Origin: a virus
DNA length: 27,283 nt
IMG/VR virus record: IMGVR_UViG_3300045996_000691
Span: 1 to 27,283 of that record
Strand: one strand, 5' to 3'
The position numbers were made by a program, and so were the translations under genes. Under the pieces are notes generated by a model that was given only the letters and a program-made list of their open reading frames with translations, was not told the DNA's origin and ran no database searches. This document shows, piece by piece, positions 1 through 6,681 of this stretch (the stretch's first letter is position 1; every line of letters starts with the position of its first letter).

Positions 1-1
1 T

Positions 2-2605
2 AACGTTGCCGAAGAATTAGAAGTTAGTTTATCTAACGTTAATGACCCCTCATCTTCAACTGGTCATATATTTAGATATAGAGTTGCTAAAACAAATGCT
101 GGAACAGTTAACGGTACAGGTAATGCTGTAACTGTTACTGCACGGTTAATGCAGGGAACAACTCAAATAGCAACAGATTCAGCTAAAACTGCTGATGGTA
201 CTTGGACTCAATATGCATATACACTAACTTCCGGTGAAGCAGACGCTATTACCGACTATACTGATCTTAGACTTGAATTTGTAACTTCTGCATCAGGAGG
301 TTCGCCAGCTAACAGAAGAGGCGGCGCTGTTTCTTGGGCTGAATTAGAAGTACCAGATGCAATAGTAGTAAATACTTTTAGAGCATTTGCACAAGCTCAG
401 GCACGTATTAAACAAACATACCAAGGCTATGCGCAAGCACAGGCCAATATAAAAGCCACTAGCAGAGGCTATGCACAAGCACAAGCACTTATCTATATTC
501 CAAGTGTATACGGTGACGAAGTAAGAGCAGACTCACCTTCTGCATGGTATAGAATGGGTGAGGCATCAGGCGATGTAATTGACTGGATGGGGGGACCATC
601 GGGTACTACATCAGGCACAGTTACGCGAGACGTAGCGGGAGCAATTAATCCCGATGATGGCGCAATTAACTATAATGGTTCTACAGGCTTTGTAAATGTT
701 CCTGATCATAATGGGGTAGACTTAGGGGACGGACCATTCTCAATAGAGCTATGGTTAAAGCGAGATAGATCGGGAGCAATAACAGAGGAACCGATAACTA
801 AAGGTAGCAACGCTCCTACAATCTCTATAGTTAATGATAAAGTTGGTATGTATGGATTCGGCCTAGGATTATCGGTCGAAGAAACGGGCACATCAGTTGA
901 TACTATCGCCTACCATCATTACGTTGTTACCCATGATGGTACTACTTCAATAATCTATAAAGATGGCGAAGATGTTTCAGGAACATCAACTAACCGTGCC
1001 TTTGCTTCTAACACAACAGATTTAAATATAGGGCGTAACACAGGTAACAGTAACTACTTTGATGGATCAATTGATGAAGTAGCTTTCTATAAATCTGTAC
1101 TAAGTCCAGCTAGGGTTTTAGCTCACTTCCAAGCTAGCGGACAAGCTACAGCAATTAGAGGATACGGCCAAGCTCAGGCTCAGATAAAGCAAACTTACTT
1201 TGGTTTAGGTCAAGCACAAGCTAGCATACTACAGACATACTATGGTTTAGGTCAAAGCCAAGCCGATATCAAGCAAACTTATTACGGATTAGGTCAAGCT
1301 CAGGGCACTATTTTACAGACCTACTACGGTCTAGGACAGGCTCAGGCTTCGATCCTGACAACGTATAATAGCTTTGGTCAGGCGCAAGCCGACATTAAGC
1401 AGACCTACTATGGATTAGCTAATGCTCAGGGTACAATTCTGACAAACTATCAGGGATTTGGACAAGCTAATGCAGCCATTGCACAGACTGCCTTTGGATT
1501 AGGCCAGAGTCAAGCGTCGATTAAAACTACATATAATCAACATGGACAAGCCCAAGCTGATATCAAGCAAACTTATCAGGGATTTGGACAAGCTCAGGGT
1601 TATATAAAAGTTACAGATATAGAAGGATTTGGACAAGCCCAAGCTCTTATTACAGCTACATACCAAGGCTACGGTCAGGCTCAGGCTTGTATTCAGGGAA
1701 CAGCTTTTGCTCAGGCGCAAGCATCTATTAAGCAAACATACTATGGACTAGCTCAGGCAGAAGCTTGGATTGAAACTACTTACGTAGCTCATGCTCAAAG
1801 CCAAGCTAGTATTAAACAAGTCTACTATGGATTAGGACAAGCTGAGGCTTGGATTGAAAATACTTATCAAGGCTATGGACAGGCACAAGCTCAAATTAAG
1901 GGTATAGATGTTTGTGCATTTGGACAAGCACAAGCTGAGATAGCATCTGAAATTGTTACAACCTACGCTCATGCACAGGCACAAGCTCAGATCAAAGCAT
2001 TCGACGTAAATGCTTACGCTCAATCACAAGCTAACATTAAGCAAAGCTATCAGGGTTATGGTCAGAGCCAAGCTGATATTAAGCAGACTTACCAAGGTTA
2101 CGGCCAATGTCAGGCATTAATTGCAACGTACCAGCAAGGTTACGGACAGGCTCAGGGTACAATTCTTGCAACAAGTAACGCCTTTGGACAATCACAAGGT
2201 AACATTAAACAGACATATGTAGCTTATGCAAATGCCCAAGGTTTGATTTCTACAGCAGTTATTAATTGCGCGCAAGCACAAGCAAGTATACTAGCAACCT
2301 CACAGGCATACGCTCAGGCTCAGGCAATGATTACTTCTGGTAATCTTGGATTTGCTCAGGCTCAGGCGCTAATTATAGTAGTAGGTATCACTCAGTTTGG
2401 ACAAGCTAATGCTCTGATCATAAAGAGCGCGGGCTACGGACAGGCACAAGCATTAATAGTAAGTGTATTCATAATACAGAGTATGAGTCTATTTAGAGAT
2501 AGACCTTCAATAAATCTAGCTCTAACAGACACAGATAGTGACTCACCGTCCCTTGATCTAAGTGATAGAAGCATAACTCTTATACTCTCAGATAAAAATT
2601 ATTAG
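2..2605 (+). CDS. Repeat-rich tail fibre/adhesin with LamG domain (5' partial)
   Basis: The frame is open from the window edge, so the true start lies upstream; 867 codons are visible. In order: a beta-rich module resembling a carbohydrate-binding jelly roll (nt ~2-360), three copies of a 14-residue repeat (nt ~386-500), a LamG/concanavalin-like domain (nt ~509-1140, with SAWYRMGE near its start and DGSIDEVAFYKSVLS near its end), then 31 more repeats to nt ~2465 and a short tail. The repeat consensus is [YFLH][GA]QAQAxIKQTYxG. LamG domains bind glycans or proteins, so a role in host-surface binding on the virion is inferred. It ends in TAG, and the next ORF continues in the same frame. No chaperone or peptidase domain is seen. 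Confident as a phage surface protein, not on its exact position in the tail. Confidence 0.8.
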   Translation, partial: NVAEELEVSLSNVNDPSSSTGHIFRYRVAKTNAGTVNGTGNAVTVTARLMQGTTQIATDSAKTADGTWTQYAYTLTSGEADAITDYTDLRLEFVTSASGGSPANRRGGAVSWAELEVPDAIVVNTFRAFAQAQARIKQTYQGYAQAQANIKATSRGYAQAQALIYIPSVYGDEVRADSPSAWYRMGEASGDVIDWMGGPSGTTSGTVTRDVAGAINPDDGAINYNGSTGFVNVPDHNGVDLGDGPFSIELWLKRDRSGAITEEPITKGSNAPTISIVNDKVGMYGFGLGLSVEETGTSVDTIAYHHYVVTHDGTTSIIYKDGEDVSGTSTNRAFASNTTDLNIGRNTGNSNYFDGSIDEVAFYKSVLSPARVLAHFQASGQATAIRGYGQAQAQIKQTYFGLGQAQASILQTYYGLGQSQADIKQTYYGLGQAQGTILQTYYGLGQAQASILTTYNSFGQAQADIKQTYYGLANAQGTILTNYQGFGQANAAIAQTAFGLGQSQASIKTTYNQHGQAQADIKQTYQGFGQAQGYIKVTDIEGFGQAQALITATYQGYGQAQACIQGTAFAQAQASIKQTYYGLAQAEAWIETTYVAHAQSQASIKQVYYGLGQAEAWIENTYQGYGQAQAQIKGIDVCAFGQAQAEIASEIVTTYAHAQAQAQIKAFDVNAYAQSQANIKQSYQGYGQSQADIKQTYQGYGQCQALIATYQQGYGQAQGTILATSNAFGQSQGNIKQTYVAYANAQGLISTAVINCAQAQASILATSQAYAQAQAMITSGNLGFAQAQALIIVVGITQFGQANALIIKSAGYGQAQALIVSVFIIQSMSLFRDRPSINLALTDTDSDSPSLDLSDRSITLILSDKNY

Positions 2606-2617
2606 GTGGTGAAATAT

Positions 2618-2911
2618 GTGGCTAAGCCAAATGTATATGTTCTAGGAAGCGTGCCAGAATTAGATTTAGCATTTACGTCTGTTACTGGCGATACGTTTGC
2701 TCCTAGCGAAGTTAGGTTAAGTGTTAAGCAGCCTGATGGTGAGATAATTACCGTATCTGGTGATATGCTTACGGTAGCATCTGGTTATCTATACTACCTA
2801 TACAAGCCGCCTACAATTGGATGGTATGAGTACGAGGGTTGGGGCAAGGATAACTCAGGTAGAGAGGTCGCTAATACGAACGGTTTCGAAGTAATAGATC
2901 GGGTATATTAG
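2618..2911 (+). CDS. Small Ig-like phage protein, in frame with the fibre
   Basis: A product of 97 residues, all-beta in character (PDGEIITVSGD, GWYEYEGWGKDN), resembling small Ig-like phage proteins that accompany tail or head decoration genes. I chose GTG 2618 because AGGTGGTG (2604-2611) lies six bases before it; GTG 2606 would leave no room for a ribosome site. The reading frame is the same as that of the fibre and only the fibre's TAG (2603-2605) separates them, so amber readthrough would append this domain to the fibre. It ends in TAG, backed up by TGA three codons later. No function is assigned from sequence. Confidence 0.7.
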   Translation: MAKPNVYVLGSVPELDLAFTSVTGDTFAPSEVRLSVKQPDGEIITVSGDMLTVASGYLYYLYKPPTIGWYEYEGWGKDNSGREVANTNGFEVIDRVY

Positions 2912-2916
2912 GAACC

Positions 2917-2946
2917 TTGACAACAAAATATCTAGTGTGTTATAGT
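2917..2946 (+). promoter_or_regulatory. Extended -10 promoter for structured RNA and tRNA array
   Basis: TTGACA (2917-2922), an 18-bp spacer ending in TGT, and TATAGT (2941-2946): a housekeeping-sigma promoter with the extended -10 TGn element. Predicted start is near 2953, where a structured non-coding region begins. Confidence 0.75.
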
Positions 2947-2952
2947 GATGTA

Positions 2953-3292
2953 GCCTACGAGGGAAGCACAGCCAGCTAGAAGGCGTGGGTGGAACGCAGC
3001 GGGATTTCATTACAAGGTACCAGAGTAATGAGAGCCTGATCTTGGTAGCGTAGGTCCGTAACGGCTCCGGTTATCCGTTTCAAGTTTCGGTGGGTGCGAT
3101 TAATCGACGGGAAGTATAGGGCTGTAGCAGACGACTTGGGAGAGTATTTTTACTCGCTAGGACCAAAACTTAATTCAAGGCAATGAATTAAGAGTCGGAT
3201 AAGGCACTAGTCCGCGAAACTGCTAGAGACAGGCTAGCCGGTACCGAGAATCTGCACCTATTGCTGAGGGTTCTACCTACTGAAACTATTAT
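2953..3292 (+). ncRNA. Structured non-coding RNA A (about 340 nt)
   Basis: There is no plausible gene between the promoter and the first tRNA. The stretch folds into many hairpins: CCTACG/CGTAGG (2954-2959 with 3049-3054), TCATTAC/GTAATGA (3007-3013 with 3025-3031), GAGTA-TTTT-TACTC (3142-3155), a perfect 9-bp helix with loop AGGCAA (3169-3192), and GCTAG/CTAGC near 3225-3240. It runs straight into tRNA-Leu, so the pair is probably one precursor. RNase P, tmRNA and intron signatures were not recognised. Large ornate phage RNAs (GOLLD, ROOL) also sit beside tRNAs, but I cannot confirm membership. The 3' boundary is inferred. Confidence 0.6.
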
Positions 3293-3369
3293 GGCCCGGT
3301 ATCCCAATCGGCAGAGGAAGCTGACTTAAAATCAGTACAGTGTGGGTTCGAATCCCACTCGGGCTACCA
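3293..3369 (+). tRNA. tRNA-Leu (TAA), class I body
   Basis: Seven-bp acceptor with G1-U72, anticodon loop CTTAAAA (anticodon TAA, reads UUA), T loop TTCGAAT, A73 and encoded CCA. The variable loop is only five bases, whereas bacterial tRNA-Leu normally has a long variable arm. Confidence 0.85.
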
Positions 3370-3424
3370 ATTTCGCCCTAAATCTATAAAAAGACACGTT
3401 TATGTATAAGGGGGTGAATAATGA

Positions 3425-3844
3425 ATGAAGAAGTTTTTTGCTGCATTATTAGGATCATTATTAATAGTGGCTACGCTCGTAGCTCCTGCTAGCGCGGCTA
3501 AGCCTTTACCTAAGGTTTTACGAGACATTACAGCAGTAGTAGCAACAGATGCTACTGAAATACATGCTGGTGATACTGTAACATTTACAGCTACCACAAA
3601 TGCTGAATGGTGGAAGCATGAATTGCTTTGCTTTCAGGGGGATAACTTAGTTATGCAGGGAGGATGGAAATTTTATCCTGCGGGTACCGCAAGTGTAACA
3701 CTAACCCTTTCAAGCGGAGCTTATCGACTAAATCCAATTGGTGCTGAATGTGAAGTATGGGTTGCAGTATGGCTAGGCTATGAAAAGAATTATAACGGAA
3801 CATATCGAGTGCCAGAACCACTAAGATTTACTCTGTTACCTTAA
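3425..3844 (+). CDS. Secreted phage protein with Sec signal peptide
   Basis: A product of 139 residues. It starts with a classic signal peptide: two lysines, a hydrophobic core at residues 5-20, and an ASA-A cleavage site near residue 24. The mature part is beta-rich and Trp-rich, with two cysteines (LLCFQG and AECEVW) that could form a disulfide outside the cell. The start is ATG 3425, seven bases after AAGGGGGTGA; an ATG four bases earlier (3421) is in another frame. Its stop overlaps the next start (TAATG). Export suggests action on the host surface, for example exclusion of other phages or envelope modification, which is inference. The family was not recognised. Confidence 0.75.
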   Translation: MKKFFAALLGSLLIVATLVAPASAAKPLPKVLRDITAVVATDATEIHAGDTVTFTATTNAEWWKHELLCFQGDNLVMQGGWKFYPAGTASVTLTLSSGAYRLNPIGAECEVWVAVWLGYEKNYNGTYRVPEPLRFTLLP

Positions 3845-4080
3845 TGAATCCAATTGAAAAATACGCACAGGTAATACTGCATTCAGGGTGCAGTATTCCA
3901 CCTAAAGGTGAGCAAGAACCACGTAAGCATAAATGGGAAGAATGTAGAGCGCAAAAATTCTTCCTAAGAATAGCGTGCAAACATCAGCATAAATTACAAT
4001 CTAATGGACTTACAATAGGATACTGGATACGCGGAGACGTTGATCAAATCCTAGAAATGGTCAAAGGCAAGCTCCCGTAG
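3844..4080 (+). CDS. Hypothetical 78-residue protein ending inside tRNA-Leu
   Basis: A basic, Cys/His-containing protein (WEECRAQKFFLRIACKHQHK) of unknown function, coupled to the upstream gene by TAATG. Codons 11-18 form a perfect 9-bp hairpin in the mRNA (AATACTGCA at 3873-3881 with its complement at 3889-3897), which could affect translation. The stop TAG (4078-4080) is U8-A9-G10 of the following tRNA-Leu, so the last two codons also form tRNA acceptor stem. Confidence 0.65.
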   Translation: MNPIEKYAQVILHSGCSIPPKGEQEPRKHKWEECRAQKFFLRIACKHQHKLQSNGLTIGYWIRGDVDQILEMVKGKLP

Positions 4081-4146
4081 CCCAACGGTAGAGGCAATAG
4101 TTTCAAAAACTATACAGTATCAGTTCGAATCTGATCGGGAGTACCA
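4071..4146 (+). tRNA. tRNA-Leu (CAA), class I body
   Basis: Acceptor GCTCCCG pairs with CGGGAGT; anticodon loop TTCAAAA gives CAA (reads UUG); T loop TTCGAAT, A73 and encoded CCA. The variable loop is five bases (ACAGT), short for Leu. U8-A9-G10 is the stop of the upstream CDS, and the 3' strand CGGGAG lies where the next gene needs a ribosome site. Confidence 0.88.
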
Positions 4147-4148
4147 CA

Positions 4149-4649
4149 ATGTTAGAAGCGTTTGGGAATATTTGGGATCATATTGATGACTACGATGCTG
4201 TAGTCATTACTACTAATGGCTATGTTAAGAAAAACGGCGAAGCTGTTATGGGTAAGGGTATAGCGTTAGAAGCTAGAAATAGGTATCCTTTATTGGCCCA
4301 AGATTTAGGCGACATGCTTACTAAGCATGGAAATAATGTGTTCGGATTTTGCTATGATGAAAATCTTTGGATAATTACGCTACCTGTTAAACCTGAGTAT
4401 GGGCCTAATGGAGAAGTGGGCTGGCGAGCTAAAGCTAGCATTAAATTGATCGAACAGTCAGTATGGCAACTAGCTGGACAGCATCCGTTTTATGGACTAC
4501 TGAGAAATCTTGGGGATGCAGGATTAAATTTAGAGAAGATTATCATGCCAAGACCCGGCTGTGGAAATGGCGGGCTGAAATGGGAAGATGTTAAACCAGT
4601 AATAGAGCCCTACCTAGATGATCGTTTTACTGTGATGGAGAAATTATGA
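4149..4649 (+). CDS. Macro domain protein, TARG1/DarG-like
   Basis: A single-domain protein of 166 residues. Macro-domain features are a ligand-loop Asn (VITTNG, N23), the Gly-rich VMGKGIALEA segment (33-42), and the motif PRPGCGNGGLKW (134-145) typical of the TARG1/ALC1-like branch, which includes the DNA ADP-ribosylglycohydrolase DarG. Members bind ADP-ribose and many remove it from macromolecules. A phage copy could reverse ADP-ribosylation imposed by a host toxin such as DarT, which is inference. ATG lies two bases after the CCA of the preceding tRNA; its only Shine-Dalgarno candidate is the tRNA's own GGGAG. It overlaps the next gene by ATGA. Confidence 0.82.
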   Translation: MLEAFGNIWDHIDDYDAVVITTNGYVKKNGEAVMGKGIALEARNRYPLLAQDLGDMLTKHGNNVFGFCYDENLWIITLPVKPEYGPNGEVGWRAKASIKLIEQSVWQLAGQHPFYGLLRNLGDAGLNLEKIIMPRPGCGNGGLKWEDVKPVIEPYLDDRFTVMEKL

Positions 4650-4876
4650 TTTCATCGCAAGAAGTTCTATATCGTATAGAAGCAATAAACGAAGCTGCGA
4701 GTTTCAATCTTAAATTAGGGCTCGGGGTTATCTATGGATTAATGATGGCAGCTAACTATCCAGAGGAAGCTTCTACATTCTATAGGGATACTTTGAAAGG
4801 CATGGCTAAAGATGCTCCTTTAGAAGTTATTGAAAGAGAATTAGAAGAAGTAGTTAAAGTAATATTAGGTAAATAA
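4646..4876 (+). CDS. Hypothetical 76-residue acidic helical protein
   Basis: Starts within the macro-domain gene (ATGA overlap), so it is translationally coupled to it. The sequence is largely helical and acidic at its C terminus (EVIERELEEVVKVILGK), with one Gly-rich stretch (LGLGVIYGLMMAA). No catalytic motif was seen. Coupling suggests it may work with the macro protein, but no family was recognised. It ends in TAA. Confidence 0.65.
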   Translation: MISSQEVLYRIEAINEAASFNLKLGLGVIYGLMMAANYPEEASTFYRDTLKGMAKDAPLEVIERELEEVVKVILGK

Positions 4877-4877
4877 T

Positions 4878-4899
4878 CCGTTCGAATCTGGAGTACTAA
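4878..4899 (+). pseudogene. Degenerate 3' end of a tRNA
   Basis: Contains an intact T loop (TTCGAAT, 4881-4887) followed by CTGGAGTACTA, closely resembling the T-arm and acceptor end of the upstream tRNA-Leu, but the 5' two thirds of a tRNA are missing and the T stem pairs only partly. GGAG (4890-4893) sits seven bases before the next ATG, so the remnant now appears to serve as a ribosome site. Confidence 0.5.
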
Positions 4900-4900
4900 C

Positions 4901-5197
4901 ATGTGTAGATATAGTGATCACAGATATAGAACACATTATGTATGTTTAAACTGTAGATACCATAAGAAAGATTATCCTGAAAAGGATGTTAAATGTACTC
5001 ACTGTCATAATTTTATGATTAATGTGGGCATGGACTTTAAACCCCCACTTAAACATAGTGATGATCAGTGGGAAAAGTTAAAGCTAATTAATCAAACTAC
5101 AGGTTTAAACAGATATTTTCAAAACTGTGGTTGCGGCGGCTATGGAAGAAGTGCGCCTAAAACAGCAGCAGAAGTTAAACATCCGTATTTAAGATAA
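4901..5197 (+). CDS. Zinc-ribbon small protein
   Basis: A product of 98 residues. Two CxxC pairs, C15-L-N-C18 and C32-T-H-C35, form a probable zinc ribbon, and a C-terminal NCGCGGYG segment adds two more cysteines. Such microproteins often bind nucleic acid or a protein partner, but no specific family was recognised. The start is ATG 4901, whose Shine-Dalgarno GGAG belongs to the tRNA remnant just upstream. It stops ten bases before tRNA-Leu(TAG). Confidence 0.7.
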   Translation: MCRYSDHRYRTHYVCLNCRYHKKDYPEKDVKCTHCHNFMINVGMDFKPPLKHSDDQWEKLKLINQTTGLNRYFQNCGCGGYGRSAPKTAAEVKHPYLR

Positions 5198-5206
5198 TTA
5201 GTTCAG

Positions 5207-5283
5207 GGCCTCGTAGCCCAATCGGTAGAGGCGATAGCCTTAGGAGCTATTTAGTGAGAGTTCGAATCTCTCCGAGGCCACCA
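5207..5283 (+). tRNA. tRNA-Leu (TAG), class I body
   Basis: Acceptor GGCCTCG/CGAGGCC, anticodon loop CTTAGGA (TAG, reads CUA), T loop TTCGAAT, A73 and encoded CCA. The variable loop is five bases (TTAGT). This is the third Leu-anticodon tRNA here without a long variable arm. Confidence 0.9.
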
Positions 5284-5319
5284 ACTTTAATAGAGCGGGG
5301 TGATTGCAAATGACTCCAA

Positions 5320-5532
5320 ATGAATTGGAGGATGGGATACAATCTTAAAGAATTTACATCCAAGGATTTGCGCATCCTTTATAGGAAGCTTTTAATTAAG
5401 GGCTATACCAAAGAGGAAGCTTCTAATCTTTGTGCAGTAATAGTAGGAATACATGCAGTACCCCGAGGTTGGAAACTAGAAGAATTAGAAAGACTCTTAT
5501 TCGAAAGATATAGAGCAGCTACCCGTCCGTAG
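5320..5532 (+). CDS. Hypothetical 70-residue protein ending at tRNA-Arg
   Basis: A basic helical protein (LRILYRKLLIKGYTKEEASNLCAVIVG). The Thr-Lys-Glu-Glu-Ala and hydrophobic pattern resembles small helical DNA-binding or regulatory phage proteins, but no family is recognised. The start is uncertain: ATG 5320 lacks a good ribosome site and ATG 5332 directly abuts GGAGG. The best-spaced start after GGGGTGA is ATG 5310, which opens a different 12-codon frame. Stop TAG 5530-5532 is U8-A9-G10 of tRNA-Arg. Beyond the UAG the frame stays open through the whole tRNA into the gene at 5617. Confidence 0.55.
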   Translation: MNWRMGYNLKEFTSKDLRILYRKLLIKGYTKEEASNLCAVIVGIHAVPRGWKLEELERLLFERYRAATRP

Positions 5533-5599
5533 CTTAATGGATCAAAGCATCTGCCTTCTAAGCAGAGGATTGAAGGTTCGAATCCTTTCGGACGGGCCA
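5523..5599 (+). tRNA. tRNA-Arg (TCT)
   Basis: Acceptor CCGTCCG/CGGACGG, anticodon loop CTTCTAA (TCT, reads AGA), T loop TTCGAAT, G73 and encoded CCA. U8-A9-G10 doubles as the stop codon of the preceding CDS. Confidence 0.93.
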
Positions 5600-5616
5600 A
5601 TTTATTTGAGGGGATT

Positions 5617-5853
5617 ATGAAGAGAATAGAAACTAAGAAAGACTTATTACAGTTTGCAATAGAACGATATAATCATTATGATGCTATCTTTAAGAAAGAA
5701 GATAAAGGTAGTGTGTACGATTCATTCTCAGGTATAACGCACTTTTATCTTAAAGATTTTCTTACTGATCTTCTAGTAATACAAAGGTTTGCGGCAAAGG
5801 ATAACGAAGATGAAAACGGTGAGGAACGGGCAGAAGGTATGGCCGTACTGTAG
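5617..5853 (+). CDS. Hypothetical 78-residue charged protein
   Basis: Starts at ATG 5617 after a GAGGGGATT ribosome site. Charged and helical (MKRIETKKDLLQFAIERYNHY) with an acidic tail (DNEDENGEERAEG). No motif was recognised. Its 3' end overlaps the start of the next gene by about 44 bases in another frame. It ends in TAG, followed by another in-frame TAG a few codons later. Confidence 0.65.
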   Translation: MKRIETKKDLLQFAIERYNHYDAIFKKEDKGSVYDSFSGITHFYLKDFLTDLLVIQRFAAKDNEDENGEERAEGMAVL

Positions 5854-6031
5854 CGATTGCGGCTGTAGGTTAGAAGTTAATTGGGTATTTGAAAATACTG
5901 AGCAGGAACATGCACTAGTCGTGCATTTTTATGATGGTATTATTAATAAAGATGCAAGAGGTCATAGTTGTTCTCTTGTAGATAAAATGTACTTAGCTAA
6001 TAGAAAGATGTTAGCGCATATCGGAGTGTAG
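5810..6031 (+). CDS. Zinc-ribbon-like microprotein ending at tRNA-Pro
   Basis: A product of 73 residues from ATG 5810, eight bases after AAAGGA; an upstream in-frame start at 5789 has no ribosome site. Cysteines CSDCGC near residue 14 and another at ~55 with a His nearby could bind metal. Function unknown. Stop TAG 6029-6031 is U8-A9-G10 of tRNA-Pro, so the final codons are also acceptor stem. Confidence 0.65.
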   Translation: MKTVRNGQKVWPYCSDCGCRLEVNWVFENTEQEHALVVHFYDGIINKDARGHSCSLVDKMYLANRKMLAHIGV

Positions 6032-6099
6032 CTCAGCTTGGTTAGAGCGTCGCGTTTGGGGCGCGAAAGTCGAAGGTTCGAATCCTTTCACTCCGACCA
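6022..6099 (+). tRNA. tRNA-Pro (TGG)
   Basis: Acceptor CGGAGTG/CACTCCG, anticodon stem TCGCG/CGCGA with loop TTTGGGG (TGG, reads CCA), T loop TTCGAAT, A73 and encoded CCA. It supplies the stop codon of the upstream gene. Confidence 0.93.
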
Positions 6100-6124
6100 A
6101 ATTTAATAATGGAGGCGATGATGA

Positions 6125-6589
6125 TTGGCAGGAGTTTACTGTCATATATGTTCATCGCCAGTAGATAAAATGACATTCCCCATGTGGGGAATCGTTTGTA
6201 TAGACTGTGAAATGAGGTACGTACATGACTTAGACGTTAGCAAGGGTAAGGCGATTATTATGAACAAGAATGGAGACAGATATACAGAACAGAGATATAG
6301 GGCGGCTATTGGAAGCGGCCACTTCCCATTAAATTTCAACTTCCTGTTGATCCGTAATGAGAAGTTTACACAGTGTAGCTATTGTGGTTCTTTTGTTCAT
6401 GAAAAAAAGCTTACCCGTGATCACGTCTATCCAAAGAGTAAGGGCGGAATAATAAAGACACCTTGCTGTATGTCATGCAACGTTGAGAAGGAAGATATGC
6501 TTCCTATAGCGTGGGCTATACATGCATCTAAACAACAGAGAGATTTAGCAGTTATTCCTATAGGTTTTACAGAGTTTGGAGAACCTTAG
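6125..6589 (+). CDS. HNH endonuclease
   Basis: A product of 154 residues. The C-terminal half is an HNH nuclease: C84-S-Y-C87, LTRDHVYPKSKGG (96-108) with the catalytic Asp-His, and CCMSCN (114-119) closing the zinc site. An N-terminal zinc knuckle pair (C6-H-I-C9 and C25-I-D-C28) probably helps DNA contact. Such proteins cut DNA as free-standing homing enzymes or as packaging or defence nucleases; its position between two tRNAs, away from terminase, favours a mobile homing type (inference). Start TTG 6125 follows GGAGG by nine bases and lies four bases after an out-of-frame ATG. Confidence 0.82.
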   Translation: MAGVYCHICSSPVDKMTFPMWGIVCIDCEMRYVHDLDVSKGKAIIMNKNGDRYTEQRYRAAIGSGHFPLNFNFLLIRNEKFTQCSYCGSFVHEKKLTRDHVYPKSKGGIIKTPCCMSCNVEKEDMLPIAWAIHASKQQRDLAVIPIGFTEFGEP

Positions 6590-6597
6590 GGTACAGA

Positions 6598-6671
6598 GCG
6601 GGATTAATTAAATGGCATAATGTCTGCCTTCCAAGCAGAATTTAGCGGTTCGAATCCGCTATCCCGCACCA
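6598..6671 (+). tRNA. tRNA-Gly (TCC)
   Basis: Acceptor GCGGGAT/ATCCCGC, anticodon stem TCTGC/GCAGA with loop CTTCCAA (TCC, reads GGA), T stem AGCGG/CCGCT, A73 and encoded CCA. Confidence 0.92.
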
Positions 6672-6681
6672 ATTTTGAGAT

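Noticed and set aside
1499-2023. Reverse-strand genes within the fibre repeats
   Set aside because: Open reverse frames (1499-1735, 1832-2023) are Ser/Leu-rich mirrors of the QAQA repeat, without ribosome sites.
1155-2465. CRISPR array or DNA satellite from the 42-bp periodicity
   Set aside because: The period is a 14-codon protein repeat within one long frame, with varied codons and no unique spacers.
2953-3292. RNase P RNA, tmRNA or group I intron in RNA A
   Set aside because: GAGGGAAG near the 5' end recalls RNase P, but the matching P4 strand, a tag ORF with a tRNA-like pair, and intron core motifs were not found. A model search would settle it.
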